Part shown: one piece after another, positions 25,575 through 34,030 of the stretch | How positions within the stretch are numbered: position 1 is the first letter of the stretch | Layout of the letters: each line of letters opens with the position of its first letter | Assembly (NCBI RefSeq): GCF_002920635.1 | Contig: NZ_PQSR01000030.1 | Span: 1-64,000, forward strand | Length of the DNA stretch: 64,000 bases | From: Streptomyces sp. Ru72 | Lineage (GTDB): Bacteria; Actinomycetota; Actinomycetes; Streptomycetales; Streptomycetaceae | Reading direction: 5' to 3' | Position numbers and translations under genes: made by a program | The notes under the pieces: model-generated | Database searches by the model: none | The model's input: the letters and a program-made list of their open reading frames with translations, nothing else | Told to the model about the DNA's origin: nothing

Positions 25575-25586
25575 TGCACTAGTGCA
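25575..25586. promoter_or_regulatory. Perfect palindromic operator between MocR and flavin gene
   Basis: TGCACT-AGTGCA is a perfect 12-bp palindrome in the 36-base gap between divergent genes. CATAAT (25585-25590) overlaps its edge and would be the -10 of the MocR gene. Confidence 0.6.
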
Positions 25587-25597
25587 TAATATCTTTT

Positions 25598-26929
25598 GTG
25601 CTAGGAGGATATCGGTTCACAGGGCGGCGTGCGACGGAGATTGCGGCCGACGTCGAGCGGGCGGTGGGTGCCGGGGAGCTGGAGCCGGGGCAACTGCTTC
25701 CGCCGCAACGGGAGTTGGCCGTCGAGTTGGGCGTCAACCCGAACACCGTCGCGGCCGCGTACCGCATCCTGCGGGAGCGCGGCGTCATCGAGACCGCCGG
25801 ACGCCGCGGCAGCCGGGTACGGCCCGCGCCGGCCACGACGGGCCGGGACCACATCCGTGTGGACGTGCCCGAGGGCGTACGCGACCTGTCGAGCGGCAAT
25901 CCGGATCCGGCGCTGCTGCCCCCGCTGGCGGAGGCGTTCGCGGCGGCCGCCGCCGAGGGCGACCGCGCACCGGTGCTGTACGGCGACGTCGCCGTGGAAC
26001 CGGAGCTTGCGCGCATCGCGCGGGCCGCCCTGGACGCCGACGGGGTGCCGGACGGCCCGCTCGCCGTCGTCTCCGGATCGCTCGACGCCGTCGAACGGGT
26101 GCTCGCCGTCCATCTGAAGACCGGGGACGCCGTCGCTGTCGAGGACCCCGGCTGGGGCAGGACCCTCGACCTCGTGCCGGCGCTCGGGCTGCGCACGGTT
26201 CCGGTCGGCGTCGACGACGAGGGTCCGCTGCCAGGCGCCGTACGCGCCGCCCTGGAGTCCGGCGCGCGCGCCCTCATCGTCACGGACCGGGCGCAGAACC
26301 CGACCGGCGCCGCGGTGAGCGCCCCTCGCGCGCGTGCCCTGCGAGCCGTGCTGCGGGACCATCCGGGAACCCTGCTGATCGAGGACGACCACGGCCACGG
26401 GATCGTCGACGTGCCCCTCGATCCCCTCGCCGGGGTCACCCGGCACTGGGCCCTCGTCCGCTCGGTCGCCAAGGCGTACGGCCCCGATCTGCGGCTCGCG
26501 GTGCTCACCGGGGACACCGTCACCGTCGACCGGGTGCGCGGGAGGCAGCGGCTCGGACCCGGTTGGGTGAGCCTGCTCGTGCAGCGGGCGGTGGTCCGTC
26601 TGTGGACGGACGACGCGGTGGACGCGCGGGCGGTCGCTGCGGAGTACGGGCGGCGCCGCGGCGCGCTGATCGACGCGCTCGCCGAGCGCGGTGTCACGGC
26701 CCACGGCGTCGCGGGCATGAACGTGTGGGTGCCGGTGCCCGACGAGACCGGAGCGGTCGCCCGGCTGCTGCACGCCGGCTGGGCCGTCGCCCCCGGAGCC
26801 CGCTTCCGGCTGAGCGCGCCGCCCGGCATTCGGATCACCGTCTCGACCCTGTCCGCGGACGACACCGGGCCCCTGGCGGACGCGATCGCCTCCGCCGTGG
26901 GTCCGGCCCCTGCGCGGAGCTACGTCTAA
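25598..26929 (+). CDS. MocR-type regulator (GntR HTH + aminotransferase fold)
   Basis: A 443-residue protein. The GntR winged helix at 10-75 (GQLLPPQRELAVELGVNPNTVAAAYRILRERGVI) joins a fold-type I aminotransferase domain with the cofactor loop SVAKAYGPDLRLAVL, whose lysine should bind pyridoxal phosphate. MocR proteins sense pyridoxal phosphate or amino acids such as GABA. GTG 25598 lies seven bases after CATAAT, so the transcript may be leaderless; the AGGAGG at 25603-25608 falls inside the gene. The stop overlaps the stop of the convergent transporter. Confidence 0.88.
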   Translation: MLGGYRFTGRRATEIAADVERAVGAGELEPGQLLPPQRELAVELGVNPNTVAAAYRILRERGVIETAGRRGSRVRPAPATTGRDHIRVDVPEGVRDLSSGNPDPALLPPLAEAFAAAAAEGDRAPVLYGDVAVEPELARIARAALDADGVPDGPLAVVSGSLDAVERVLAVHLKTGDAVAVEDPGWGRTLDLVPALGLRTVPVGVDDEGPLPGAVRAALESGARALIVTDRAQNPTGAAVSAPRARALRAVLRDHPGTLLIEDDHGHGIVDVPLDPLAGVTRHWALVRSVAKAYGPDLRLAVLTGDTVTVDRVRGRQRLGPGWVSLLVQRAVVRLWTDDAVDARAVAAEYGRRRGALIDALAERGVTAHGVAGMNVWVPVPDETGAVARLLHAGWAVAPGARFRLSAPPGIRITVSTLSADDTGPLADAIASAVGPAPARSYV

Positions 26930-27870
26930 TGCCGCTCGCCCTTGGGGCGGGACTGGGTCAGTGCCGCGCCCGCGAGGACGATCAGCGCACCGACCGGCGT
27001 CGACCAGGTCAGCGGCTCGCCCAGGACCGCCACGCCCGCCGCGATGGCGACGACCGGGACGAAGTACGTGACCATCTGCGCCGTCGTCGGGCCGACCTCG
27101 GCGACCACGCCGTACTGGAGCAGCATCGCCACACCCGTGCCCAGTGCGCCCAGCGCGGCGACGGCCAGCAGGGGCAGGACCGCGACGTGCGTGGGCAGGG
27201 TGGTGAAGACCGGTGTGACGACGGCCAGTTGCAGCGTGGCCAGCACCAACTGGCCGCCCGTCAGCGACAGGTTGGAGTGGGTGGAACCGGCCAGGGTGCG
27301 GCGGACGTAGATCCAGCCCACCGGGTAGCTGAGTGACGCCAGCAGGGCCAGCGCCGTGCCCGTCAGGTCCAGGCCGTGGAAGCCCTGCCAGGCGCCGAGC
27401 ACCGTCAGCACGCCGAGGAAGCCGATGCCGAGCCCTGCCACCCGGCGCCGCGTCGGCCGGTCCTCCGAGAGCGCCACCAGGGACAGGACCATGCCCCACA
27501 GCGGCGAGGTCGCGTTGCAGATCCCGGCGAGCGTCGACGGGATCGTCAGCTCGGCGTAGGCGAAGAGGGAGAACGGCAGCGCGTTGAGGAGGAATCCCGC
27601 GACCGCCAGATGTCCCCAGGTGCGGGCGGAGCGCGGCAGGCGCTCGCGCTTGACCGCCATGGCGACGGCGAGCACCGCCGTGCCGAAGACCAGCCGGCCG
27701 AGCGTGACCTGGAACGGGGCGTACGCCTCGGTGCCGACCTTGATGAACAGGAAGCTGAATCCCCAGATCAGCGAGAGGACACCGAAGCGGATCCGCCAGT
27801 CGAGGGCGGCCCTGCGGCGAGGGGCGGTGGTGGGGGCGGTGACGGTTCGCGGAGTGGAGACGGTGCTCAT
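26926..27870 (-). CDS. EamA (DMT) family transporter
   Basis: A 314-residue ten-helix transporter with both EamA repeats (RFGVLSLIWGFSFLFIKVGTEAYAPFQVTLGRL; VPVVAIAAGVAVLGEPLTW). It is divergent from a LysR regulator, a frequent pairing for amino-acid or drug exporters, and the two share a 73-base control region. ATG 27870 is used; the open frame extends to 27903. Its stop codon overlaps that of the MocR gene by four bases. Confidence 0.9.
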   Translation of the reverse strand: MSTVSTPRTVTAPTTAPRRRAALDWRIRFGVLSLIWGFSFLFIKVGTEAYAPFQVTLGRLVFGTAVLAVAMAVKRERLPRSARTWGHLAVAGFLLNALPFSLFAYAELTIPSTLAGICNATSPLWGMVLSLVALSEDRPTRRRVAGLGIGFLGVLTVLGAWQGFHGLDLTGTALALLASLSYPVGWIYVRRTLAGSTHSNLSLTGGQLVLATLQLAVVTPVFTTLPTHVAVLPLLAVAALGALGTGVAMLLQYGVVAEVGPTTAQMVTYFVPVVAIAAGVAVLGEPLTWSTPVGALIVLAGAALTQSRPKGERH

Positions 27871-27891
27871 GGCCCCACAATGGCCCAGGTG

Positions 27892-27933
27892 ATCTCGTAG
27901 CACAATCGAGATTTCGCACCCGGTATCTCGTAG
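27892..27933. promoter_or_regulatory. LysR-type operator with repeated ATCTCGTAG
   Basis: ATCTCG (27892-27897) and CGAGAT (27907-27912) form an inverted repeat with a T-N11-A core. ATCTCGTAG occurs twice (27892-27900, 27925-27933). The site lies between the divergent EamA and LysR genes. Confidence 0.65.
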
Positions 27934-27943
27934 TATCGCTTAC

Positions 27944-28861
27944 ATGTTGAATCTCGAGCGTCTGCGCACCCTCGACGCCCTCGCCCGGCACGGCTCGGTC
28001 AGCGGCGCCGCCGAGGGGCTGCACGTGACCACCTCGGCCGTCTCCCAGCAGATGGCCAAGCTGGAGCGCGAGGTGGGGCAGCAGCTCCTGGCCAGGAACG
28101 GGCGTGGGGTGCGGCTCACGGACGCGGGCCGGCTGCTCGCCGAGCACGCGGCGCGGATCCTGTCACAGGTCGAACTCGCCCGGGCCGACCTGGAGGCACA
28201 GCGCGGGCAGGTGGCGGGCGAACTACGCCTGTCGGCCTTCCCCACGGCCGCGCGCGGGCTGTTCCCCACCGCGCTGGCCGCGCTGCGCGCCGACCATCCC
28301 GCGCTGCGGCTGCGCTCGAGCGAACTGGAACCCGAGGACGGAGTTGCCGGCGTCGTGCGCGGCGACCTGGACCTCGCGATCGTCCTCGACTGGTACAACA
28401 AGCCGATGCCGCTGCCGGACGGCCTGGTGAAGGCGGCGATCCTGGACGATCCGGCGGACGTGGCGATGCCGGCCGGGCACCGGCTCGCCGACCGGGCGGA
28501 GGTCGGCCTGGAGGAGTTCGCCGAGGACGAGTGGATCACGTGGGGCGACGGCGAGTTCTGCCATGAGTGGCTCATGTTCACCCTGCGCTCCAAGGGCATC
28601 GAGCCATGCGTCGGCCACCGCGCCGGGGAGACGCACACCCAGCTCGGGCTGGTCGCCGCCGGGCTCGGGGTGTGCATCGCACCGCGTCTCGGGCGCGACC
28701 CGGTGCCGGCGGGAGTGGTGACCGTGCCCGTGCGGCAGCAGGTGCGACGGCACGTCTACGTGGTGTGGCGGGCCGACGCCGACCGCCGCCCCTCGATCCG
28801 GGCGGCGGTGGAGGCGTTGCGCGCGGCAGGCGAGGCCGTGACGGCCCGGGTGGGCGGGTAG
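27944..28861 (+). CDS. LysR-family transcriptional regulator
   Basis: A 305-residue regulator with the N-terminal LysR helix-turn-helix (MLNLERLRTLDALARHGSVSGAAEGLHVTTSAVSQQMAKLE) and a C-terminal periplasmic-binding-type effector domain. It probably controls the divergent EamA exporter and its own gene through the operator at 27892-27933. No ribosome binding site is evident near ATG 27944. The effector is unknown. Only five bases separate its stop from the convergent flavin-binding gene. Confidence 0.93.
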   Translation: MLNLERLRTLDALARHGSVSGAAEGLHVTTSAVSQQMAKLEREVGQQLLARNGRGVRLTDAGRLLAEHAARILSQVELARADLEAQRGQVAGELRLSAFPTAARGLFPTALAALRADHPALRLRSSELEPEDGVAGVVRGDLDLAIVLDWYNKPMPLPDGLVKAAILDDPADVAMPAGHRLADRAEVGLEEFAEDEWITWGDGEFCHEWLMFTLRSKGIEPCVGHRAGETHTQLGLVAAGLGVCIAPRLGRDPVPAGVVTVPVRQQVRRHVYVVWRADADRRPSIRAAVEALRAAGEAVTARVGG

Positions 28862-28866
28862 GGCGT

Positions 28867-29334
28867 CTACCCGCCCAGCTTGCGGAAGTCCCAGGAGACG
28901 ATCTTCGTCGGGGTCAGCCGGATCCAGGCGTGGCGGCCGTCGTGCGGCATCTCCTCCAGGCCGAAGTTCTTGCGGGCGAACAGCATCTCCGGCACGTCGA
29001 GTTCCGCGCACAGCTCCCCGGTGCGCGGTGTCTCGCCGACGAACTCCGCCGTGCCGGACAGCTCGGCGCCCCGCAGCTGGTCGTACTCCTCACCCGTGTC
29101 CACCACGACGGCGATCCGTCGATCGCGGCGCAGATCCGCCCACCGCTTGCTGCGCACGACCGAGTACAGCCACAGCGAGGTGCCGTCCCAGACGTACCAC
29201 AGGGCGCTGACGTGCGGGGCGCCGTCTGCGGACACGGTGGCCACGCGGCAGGTGCGCTGGCCGGCGAGGAACTCGTCCAGCTCACCCGGTGTCATCATGA
29301 TCTTCCGGCCCCGGCGCTGCGTGGTGACGGACAT
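28867..29334 (-). CDS. Flavin/deazaflavin-binding split-barrel oxidoreductase
   Basis: A 155-residue PNPOx-like protein. Core segments are MTPGELDEFLAGQRTCRVATVSADGAPHVSALWYVWDGTSLWLYSVVRSKRWADL and WIRLTPTKIVSWDF. In actinobacteria these are often F420- or FMN-dependent reductases (FDOR-B-like); the cofactor cannot be decided by eye. ATG 29334 is used. A palindrome at 29362-29382 lies just upstream. Confidence 0.83.
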   Translation of the reverse strand: MSVTTQRRGRKIMMTPGELDEFLAGQRTCRVATVSADGAPHVSALWYVWDGTSLWLYSVVRSKRWADLRRDRRIAVVVDTGEEYDQLRGAELSGTAEFVGETPRTGELCAELDVPEMLFARKNFGLEEMPHDGRHAWIRLTPTKIVSWDFRKLGG

Positions 29335-29361
29335 GCGGCCCCCTCTTCTTCTCCCACGTCG

Positions 29362-29382
29362 TGTCAGAGAGATCCTCTGACA
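29362..29382. promoter_or_regulatory. Palindromic site upstream of flavin-binding gene
   Basis: TGTCAGAG (29362-29369) and CTCTGACA (29375-29382) are a perfect inverted repeat with a five-base spacer. A further GTCAGA half-site lies at 29387-29392. A dimeric repressor is likely, but no adjacent regulator gene is evident. Confidence 0.5.
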
Positions 29383-29469
29383 TCACGTCAGAAAAGAATG
29401 GGTGGTCTTCCGTCCGTCCTCAATGGTCGTTAGCCTCGCCGCCTCGGACCGTCGACGACAGGGGGAGCC

Positions 29470-30135
29470 ATGCCGTCGCGCGAACACCTCAGGGACCTCC
29501 TGGACCTTCCGGCAACGGTGCTGCTCACCGTCGAGTGCCAGCAGGGGGTCGTGGGCCCGGACGGCGCGCTGCCCGAACTGGCCCGCGAGGCGCGCTCCTC
29601 GGGGGCGCTCACCAACGTCGCCCGGCTGGTCGCCGCCGCCCACGAGGGCGGGGTACAGGTGATCCACGCGATCGCCGAACGCCGCCCGGACGGTCGTGGT
29701 GCCAGCCGCAACGCCCGCCTCTTCCACGCGGCCGAACGGCTCCCCGTCCAGCAGTTGACCGGCACCAGGGCGGTGCGGGTCGCGGCGCCCATCGAGGTGC
29801 GGGAAGAGGACCTCGTCGTCCGCCGGCTGCACGGACTGTCGCCCCTCGCGGGCACCGAGGTCGACGCACTGCTGCGCAACCTGGGCTGCCGCACCCTGGT
29901 CGTCACCGGCGTCTCGGCCAACGTCGCGATCCCCAACACGGTGTTCGACGCCGTCAACCGCGGCTACACCGCCGTGGTGCCCGCGGACGCCATCGCGGGG
30001 GTGCCTTCCGACTACACCCCCGCGATGATCCGCAACACCCTCTCCCTGGTCGCCACCGTCACGACCACCGACGAGCTGCTGACCTGCCTCACACCCCCGC
30101 GCCGCACACCCCGAGGCGGGACTAGGCCAGCTTGA
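29470..30135 (+). CDS. Isochorismatase-family cysteine hydrolase
   Basis: A 221-residue alpha/beta hydrolase of the isochorismatase/nicotinamidase family. The catalytic pieces are visible: the Asp position is replaced by Glu in LLTVECQQGVV, and the nucleophile-loop region reads CRTLVVTGVSANVAIPNTVFDAVNRGY, where the usual cysteine is Ala/Asn. This makes the cysteine nucleophile doubtful, so it may be inactive or use another chemistry. ATG 29470 follows GGGGGAG. Its end overlaps the convergent Rieske gene by 14 bases. Confidence 0.82.
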   Translation: MPSREHLRDLLDLPATVLLTVECQQGVVGPDGALPELAREARSSGALTNVARLVAAAHEGGVQVIHAIAERRPDGRGASRNARLFHAAERLPVQQLTGTRAVRVAAPIEVREEDLVVRRLHGLSPLAGTEVDALLRNLGCRTLVVTGVSANVAIPNTVFDAVNRGYTAVVPADAIAGVPSDYTPAMIRNTLSLVATVTTTDELLTCLTPPRRTPRGGTRPA

Positions 30136-30619
30136 TCTCGTCGCCCGAGACGGTGATCTTCGCCGCGGGCAGGGGCTGGGTCGCCGGGCCCTTCTTCACG
30201 CTGCCGTCGGCCGCCGAGAACTGGCTGCCGTGACACGGGCAGCTGATCACGCCGTTCGAGATGTCCTTCACCGCGCAGCCCGCGTGGGTGCACTTGGAGG
30301 AGAACGCCTTGAACGTGCCCGCCGACGGCTGGGTCACCACCACGCCCTGGTCGGCGAAGACCTTGCCGCCACCCTGGGGGATGTCCGAGGTCTTCGCCAG
30401 CGCCGTGCCGCCGGAACCGGCCGCGGCGGCGCCGCCGCCCCCGCCCGTGGCGGCGGTGCTCGTGTTGCTGCTGTCCTGCGCACCGGACGGACTCGACGAC
30501 GACGTGTCGTCCGAGCCTCCGCACGCGGTCAGCGCGACGGCGAGCCCCGTCACCCCGACCGCCGCCACGACACTGCGGCGGGCAGGCGCCGAGACGGGCT
30601 GAAGCGATTCGCTGGTCAT
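30122..30619 (-). CDS. Tat-exported Rieske iron-sulfur lipoprotein
   Basis: A 165-residue protein. Residues 12-35 form a twin-arginine signal (ARRSVVAAVGVTGLAVALTACGG) with a lipobox cysteine, then a Gly/Ala/Ser-rich linker. The C-terminal Rieske domain has CTHAGC and CPCHGSQF, the four ligands of a 2Fe-2S cluster. It is probably an envelope electron carrier; no cytochrome bc gene is directly beside it. ATG 30619 follows GGAAGGGA. Free-standing Tat Rieske lipoproteins are common in Streptomyces. Confidence 0.92.
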   Translation of the reverse strand: MTSESLQPVSAPARRSVVAAVGVTGLAVALTACGGSDDTSSSSPSGAQDSSNTSTAATGGGGGAAAAGSGGTALAKTSDIPQGGGKVFADQGVVVTQPSAGTFKAFSSKCTHAGCAVKDISNGVISCPCHGSQFSAADGSVKKGPATQPLPAAKITVSGDEIKLA

Positions 30620-30798
30620 GCTGACGTTCCCTTCCACGGACGTTCCGTAAATCTGTACGGAGGTACGGTCTGCGGGCACCGACCGTTCAGACCCCGTCGA
30701 GATCCTGACCTGTCCGGGATGAGGGAGGCGTAAAACACGCCTGTCGTTCCGCTGTCAGATGGACATGCGCCCGGACGGGACGTCGGTGCGGGGCCGCT

Positions 30799-31365
30799 CT
30801 ACGGGGTGGGGTTGAGCGGGTTGTCGACGAGACCGGCGAGGCGGCCGGTCTCGTCCGTGAGGTCCAGTCCCAGGTCGTCCGCCGCGGCGGTCAGGGCCCT
30901 GAGCGCCGGGACGAGACCGGCGCGTTGCTGTGCGGGCAGGCGCTCCACCAGGGCGCGGATCTCGGCCCGTCGATGGCTGAGCACCCGCTCGACCAGCTCC
31001 CCACCCGCCGGTGTCAGTCGCAGGACGACCTGGCGGCGGTTGTCGGGGTTGACCCGCCGGTCGATGAGGCCCAGGGACTCGAGGCGTTCGACCATGCGGA
31101 GGGCCGTGGAGGAGTTGACGCCCAGGGTGGCGGCCAGAGCGGCCAGATTGACGGGGCCGCAGGTGTGCAGCGCGACCAGCGAGCGCAATTGGGGCAGGGT
31201 CAGCGACACGTCGACCGAGGCGAGGGCGCGGGCGGACAGCGCGACGATGAGCCGGGACGCGGCCATGACCGCAAGGGTGACCTGTTCCGCTTCGTGGTCC
31301 GCTCCCTCTTCGAATGGGGCCGGATGCCGCAGGGGCTGCTGTTCGTCGTGGTCCTGCTGAGTCAT
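30799..31365 (-). CDS. MarR-family transcriptional regulator
   Basis: A 188-residue MarR regulator with the winged helix VDVSLTLPQLRSLVALHTCGPVNLAALAATLGVNSSTALRMVERLESLGLIDRRVNPDNRRQVVLRLT. Acidic flanks form the dimer region. ATG 31365 follows GAGG; the longer open frame to 31443 would cross the operator. It diverges from a zinc-ribbon gene across a perfect palindrome, so the two are probably co-controlled. Confidence 0.9.
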   Translation of the reverse strand: MTQQDHDEQQPLRHPAPFEEGADHEAEQVTLAVMAASRLIVALSARALASVDVSLTLPQLRSLVALHTCGPVNLAALAATLGVNSSTALRMVERLESLGLIDRRVNPDNRRQVVLRLTPAGGELVERVLSHRRAEIRALVERLPAQQRAGLVPALRALTAAADDLGLDLTDETGRLAGLVDNPLNPTP

Positions 31366-31428
31366 GCATTCCTCGTTCCGCTGTCTGTCCACGAACGGCC
31401 GGGCTCCCACTCGCTCACATTTGGTTAC

Positions 31429-31445
31429 CATTGCAGAATGCAATG
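31429..31445. promoter_or_regulatory. MarR-type operator
   Basis: CATTGCA (31429-31435), GAA, TGCAATG (31439-31445): a perfect inverted repeat in the intergenic region between the divergent MarR and zinc-ribbon genes. Confidence 0.65.
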
Positions 31446-31505
31446 ATAGGATCGCCGATACACCGGCCGGACCGCGTGACCGTGCCGGCGACGAGGGTGA
31501 TGACC

Positions 31506-31754
31506 ATGAGAAGCGAGCCGATACACGAAGCCTATTCGTTCGTCTGCCTGCGCTGCGGGCACGCCTGGGAGGGCCGGTACGACATCCGGCATGTCCGGGA
31601 CGCCCAAGGCCGTCTGCGCGCCGAGTACCGCGTCAGGGGCGGTGTACGGGTGTCCTCACCGCTCACGGACAACACCTGCCGGGTGTGCGGAGGCCGCAGG
31701 ATCCGCATCCTGCGTCCCGGCCGGGTGCTGTCCGCACGCCCTCCGCTGATCTGA
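31506..31754 (+). CDS. Small zinc-ribbon protein
   Basis: An 82-residue protein with two CxxC pairs, CLRCGHAWEG near 12-15 and CRVCGG near 59-62, likely binding one zinc ion. The segment between them is polar and beta-rich (YDIRHVRDAQGRLRAEYRV). It resembles small Streptomyces proteins of unknown role. ATG 31506 is chosen with GAGGG at 31493-31497; ATG 31500 is also possible. It is probably controlled by the divergent MarR protein. Confidence 0.72.
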   Translation: MRSEPIHEAYSFVCLRCGHAWEGRYDIRHVRDAQGRLRAEYRVRGGVRVSSPLTDNTCRVCGGRRIRILRPGRVLSARPPLI

Positions 31755-31879
31755 GGAAGGCCCTGCCTCCTCACCGTTGACGGACGCGCAACGACGCGCG
31801 TCCGTCTGCCGTGCCGGAGCCCGCCCGGCTCCGGCTCGCGCCGCCCCACTCACGGATACCCGCCGACCGCACGGGCAGC

Positions 31880-31928
31880 GCCGCCCGCCGCCCGCCGCCC
31901 GCCGCCCGCCGCCCGCCGCCCGCCGTCC
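31880..31928. repeat. Heptanucleotide tandem repeat GCCGCCC
   Basis: Six perfect copies of GCCGCCC (31880-31921) and a seventh with one change (GCCGTCC, 31922-31928) lie about 100 bases upstream of the ClC channel gene. Slippage would change the length of its 5' region. Confidence 0.9.
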
Positions 31929-32030
31929 CCGCGCCCGCCCGACCCTGCCCCCGGGTCGGCACGGCCCGGGACCCGACCCGAACAACCGGCGGCCACCGCT
32001 GCCCCTGCCGCCGCATCCACCGGAGGTGCC

Positions 32031-33905
32031 ATGTCCGCGTCCGTACCCACCAGATCCCGGCCGAGTGCCCGCAACCGCCCACAGCGTCATAAGCGGTCTT
32101 CCTACGCCGCCGTGAAGATCGCGCACCTGGGTGACTTCCACGTACCGACGCGCGTGGTGATGATCACCGCGCTGGCCGCACCCGTCGGTGCCGTCGCGGC
32201 CCTGGTGGCCGCCGGCCTGCTCAAGCTGATAGCCCTGATCACCAATCTCAGCTTCCGTTGGCGGTTCGGCTTCGGCACCGCCATGCCGGCCGACACCGCG
32301 CACCGATGGCTGCTGCTGGTGATGCCTGTCATCGGCGGTCTGGTCATCGGTCTCATGGCCCGCTACGGCTCGGAGAAGATCCGGGGGCACGGCATGCCCG
32401 AGGCGATCGAGTCGATCCTGGTGGGCGGCAGCCGGGTGCAGCCCCGCGTCGCCGTCCTGAAGCCCACGTCGGCCGCCATTTCCATCGGTACCGGCGGGCC
32501 CTTCGGAGCAGAGGGCCCCATCATCATGACCGGCGGCGCCGTCGGCTCCCTCCTGGCCCAGTTCCTGCGTGTCACCACCGACGAGCGCAAGGCACTGCTC
32601 GTCGCCGGTTCCGCCGCGGGGATGGCCGCGACCTTCAACGCACCCCTCGCCTCCATCCTGCTGGCCGTCGAACTGCTGCTGTTCGAATGGCGGCCCCGCT
32701 CCTACCTGCCGGTCGCCGTCGCCTCGGTGACCGCCACCCTGGTCCGCGGACCGCTGCTGGGCACGGCACCCCTCTTCGGCGGTGCCCACGTGCCCGACCG
32801 CCTCCCCCTTCCCGCCTATGGTCTGTGCGTCGTCGCCGGATCAGCCGCCGGACTGCTCGCCCTGGGCGCGACCGCCCTCGTCTACTTCTCCGAGGACGTG
32901 TTCTCCCGCCTGCACATCCACTGGATGTGGTGGCCGGCCATCGGCGGGGCGATCATCGGCGTCGGAGGCCTGATCGAACCGAGCGCCCTCGGTGTCGGCT
33001 ACGACGTCATCGGCCGACTGCTGACCGGACACGCCACGGTCGGCCTGATCGTCGGGGTCCTGGTCGTGAAGACCCTCATCTGGGGCCTGTCCCTCGGTTC
33101 GGGCACCTCCGGCGGTGTGCTCGCCCCCATGTTCATGGTCGGCGGCGCCCTGGGAGCCGCCGAAGCCCTGGTCTTCCCCCATGTCAGCCCCGGCTTCTGG
33201 GCCCTGGTGTCACTGGCGGGAGTCCTCGGCGGCGTCATGCGGTCCCCGCTCACCGGCATCGTCTTCTGTCTGGAGCTCACCCACGAGATCAACGCGCTGA
33301 TCCCCATGGTGATCACCGCGTCGGCCGGCTATCTGCTGTCGGTCATCCTCCTCAAGCGCTCGGTCCTCACCGAGAAGCTCGCCCGGCGCGGACTGCATCT
33401 CACCCGCGAGTACTCCGTCGACCCGCTCGAGGTCCACCTCGTCCGCCAGCTGGAGACCCCCGCCGCAGTGACCTTCGGCAGCGACCGCACGGCGGGTGAG
33501 ATCACCACTTCGCTGCGCGCGGCGCACGACGCCGGCGACCCTGGCCGGCTTCTCGCCCAGCGCCTGTACCCCGTGCTCGACGCCCACGGCGACGTCGTCG
33601 GCGTCGTCACCCGCAGCCGGATGATCCACGCCGATCCCGCCGACCCCACCCCGCTCGGCGAACTGGCCGTCCCGGCGGTCACCGCCCACCCCGACGAGAC
33701 GCTGCGGGCCCTGGCCAACCGCATGGCCCGGCACGACGTCACCCGCCTGCTCGTCGTCACCCGCGACGAGCGGCCCCGCGTGGAGGGCATCATCAGCCTG
33801 CGCCAGCTGCTCACCGCCCGCCGCATCGACCTCCACGAGGAGCACCACGCCGAACGTGTCCTCACTCTGAGGCTCCGGCGCGCCCCAGCCCCAGCCACGA
33901 ACTGA
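32031..33905 (+). CDS. ClC-family chloride channel/antiporter with CBS domains
   Basis: A 624-residue membrane protein. The ClC core has the ion-filter motifs IGTGGPFGAEGP (gating glutamate in GAEGP) and GSGTSGGVLAPMF, with about ten to twelve helices. Two CBS domains at about 465-610 probably bind nucleotides. The gating glutamate is typical of proton-coupled exchangers as well as channels. ATG 32031 follows GGAGG at 32022-32026. It opens the ion/respiration cassette that runs to 39.7 kb. Confidence 0.92.
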   Translation: MSASVPTRSRPSARNRPQRHKRSSYAAVKIAHLGDFHVPTRVVMITALAAPVGAVAALVAAGLLKLIALITNLSFRWRFGFGTAMPADTAHRWLLLVMPVIGGLVIGLMARYGSEKIRGHGMPEAIESILVGGSRVQPRVAVLKPTSAAISIGTGGPFGAEGPIIMTGGAVGSLLAQFLRVTTDERKALLVAGSAAGMAATFNAPLASILLAVELLLFEWRPRSYLPVAVASVTATLVRGPLLGTAPLFGGAHVPDRLPLPAYGLCVVAGSAAGLLALGATALVYFSEDVFSRLHIHWMWWPAIGGAIIGVGGLIEPSALGVGYDVIGRLLTGHATVGLIVGVLVVKTLIWGLSLGSGTSGGVLAPMFMVGGALGAAEALVFPHVSPGFWALVSLAGVLGGVMRSPLTGIVFCLELTHEINALIPMVITASAGYLLSVILLKRSVLTEKLARRGLHLTREYSVDPLEVHLVRQLETPAAVTFGSDRTAGEITTSLRAAHDAGDPGRLLAQRLYPVLDAHGDVVGVVTRSRMIHADPADPTPLGELAVPAVTAHPDETLRALANRMARHDVTRLLVVTRDERPRVEGIISLRQLLTARRIDLHEEHHAERVLTLRLRRAPAPATN

Positions 33906-34030
33906 CCCGTCCCGCATCACTTGCCCAAGAGGCTCTCCGTCGGACCGGACACCCGCACGGACCCCGGGAGACGGCACAGCATCGGCACAACGCGACCCCG
34001 TGACGCCGACCGGACGCCGCACCTCCGGAG

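Noticed and set aside
31880..31928. CRISPR-like array at the GCCGCCC repeats
   Set aside because: Seven-base contiguous units without spacers; a simple tandem repeat.
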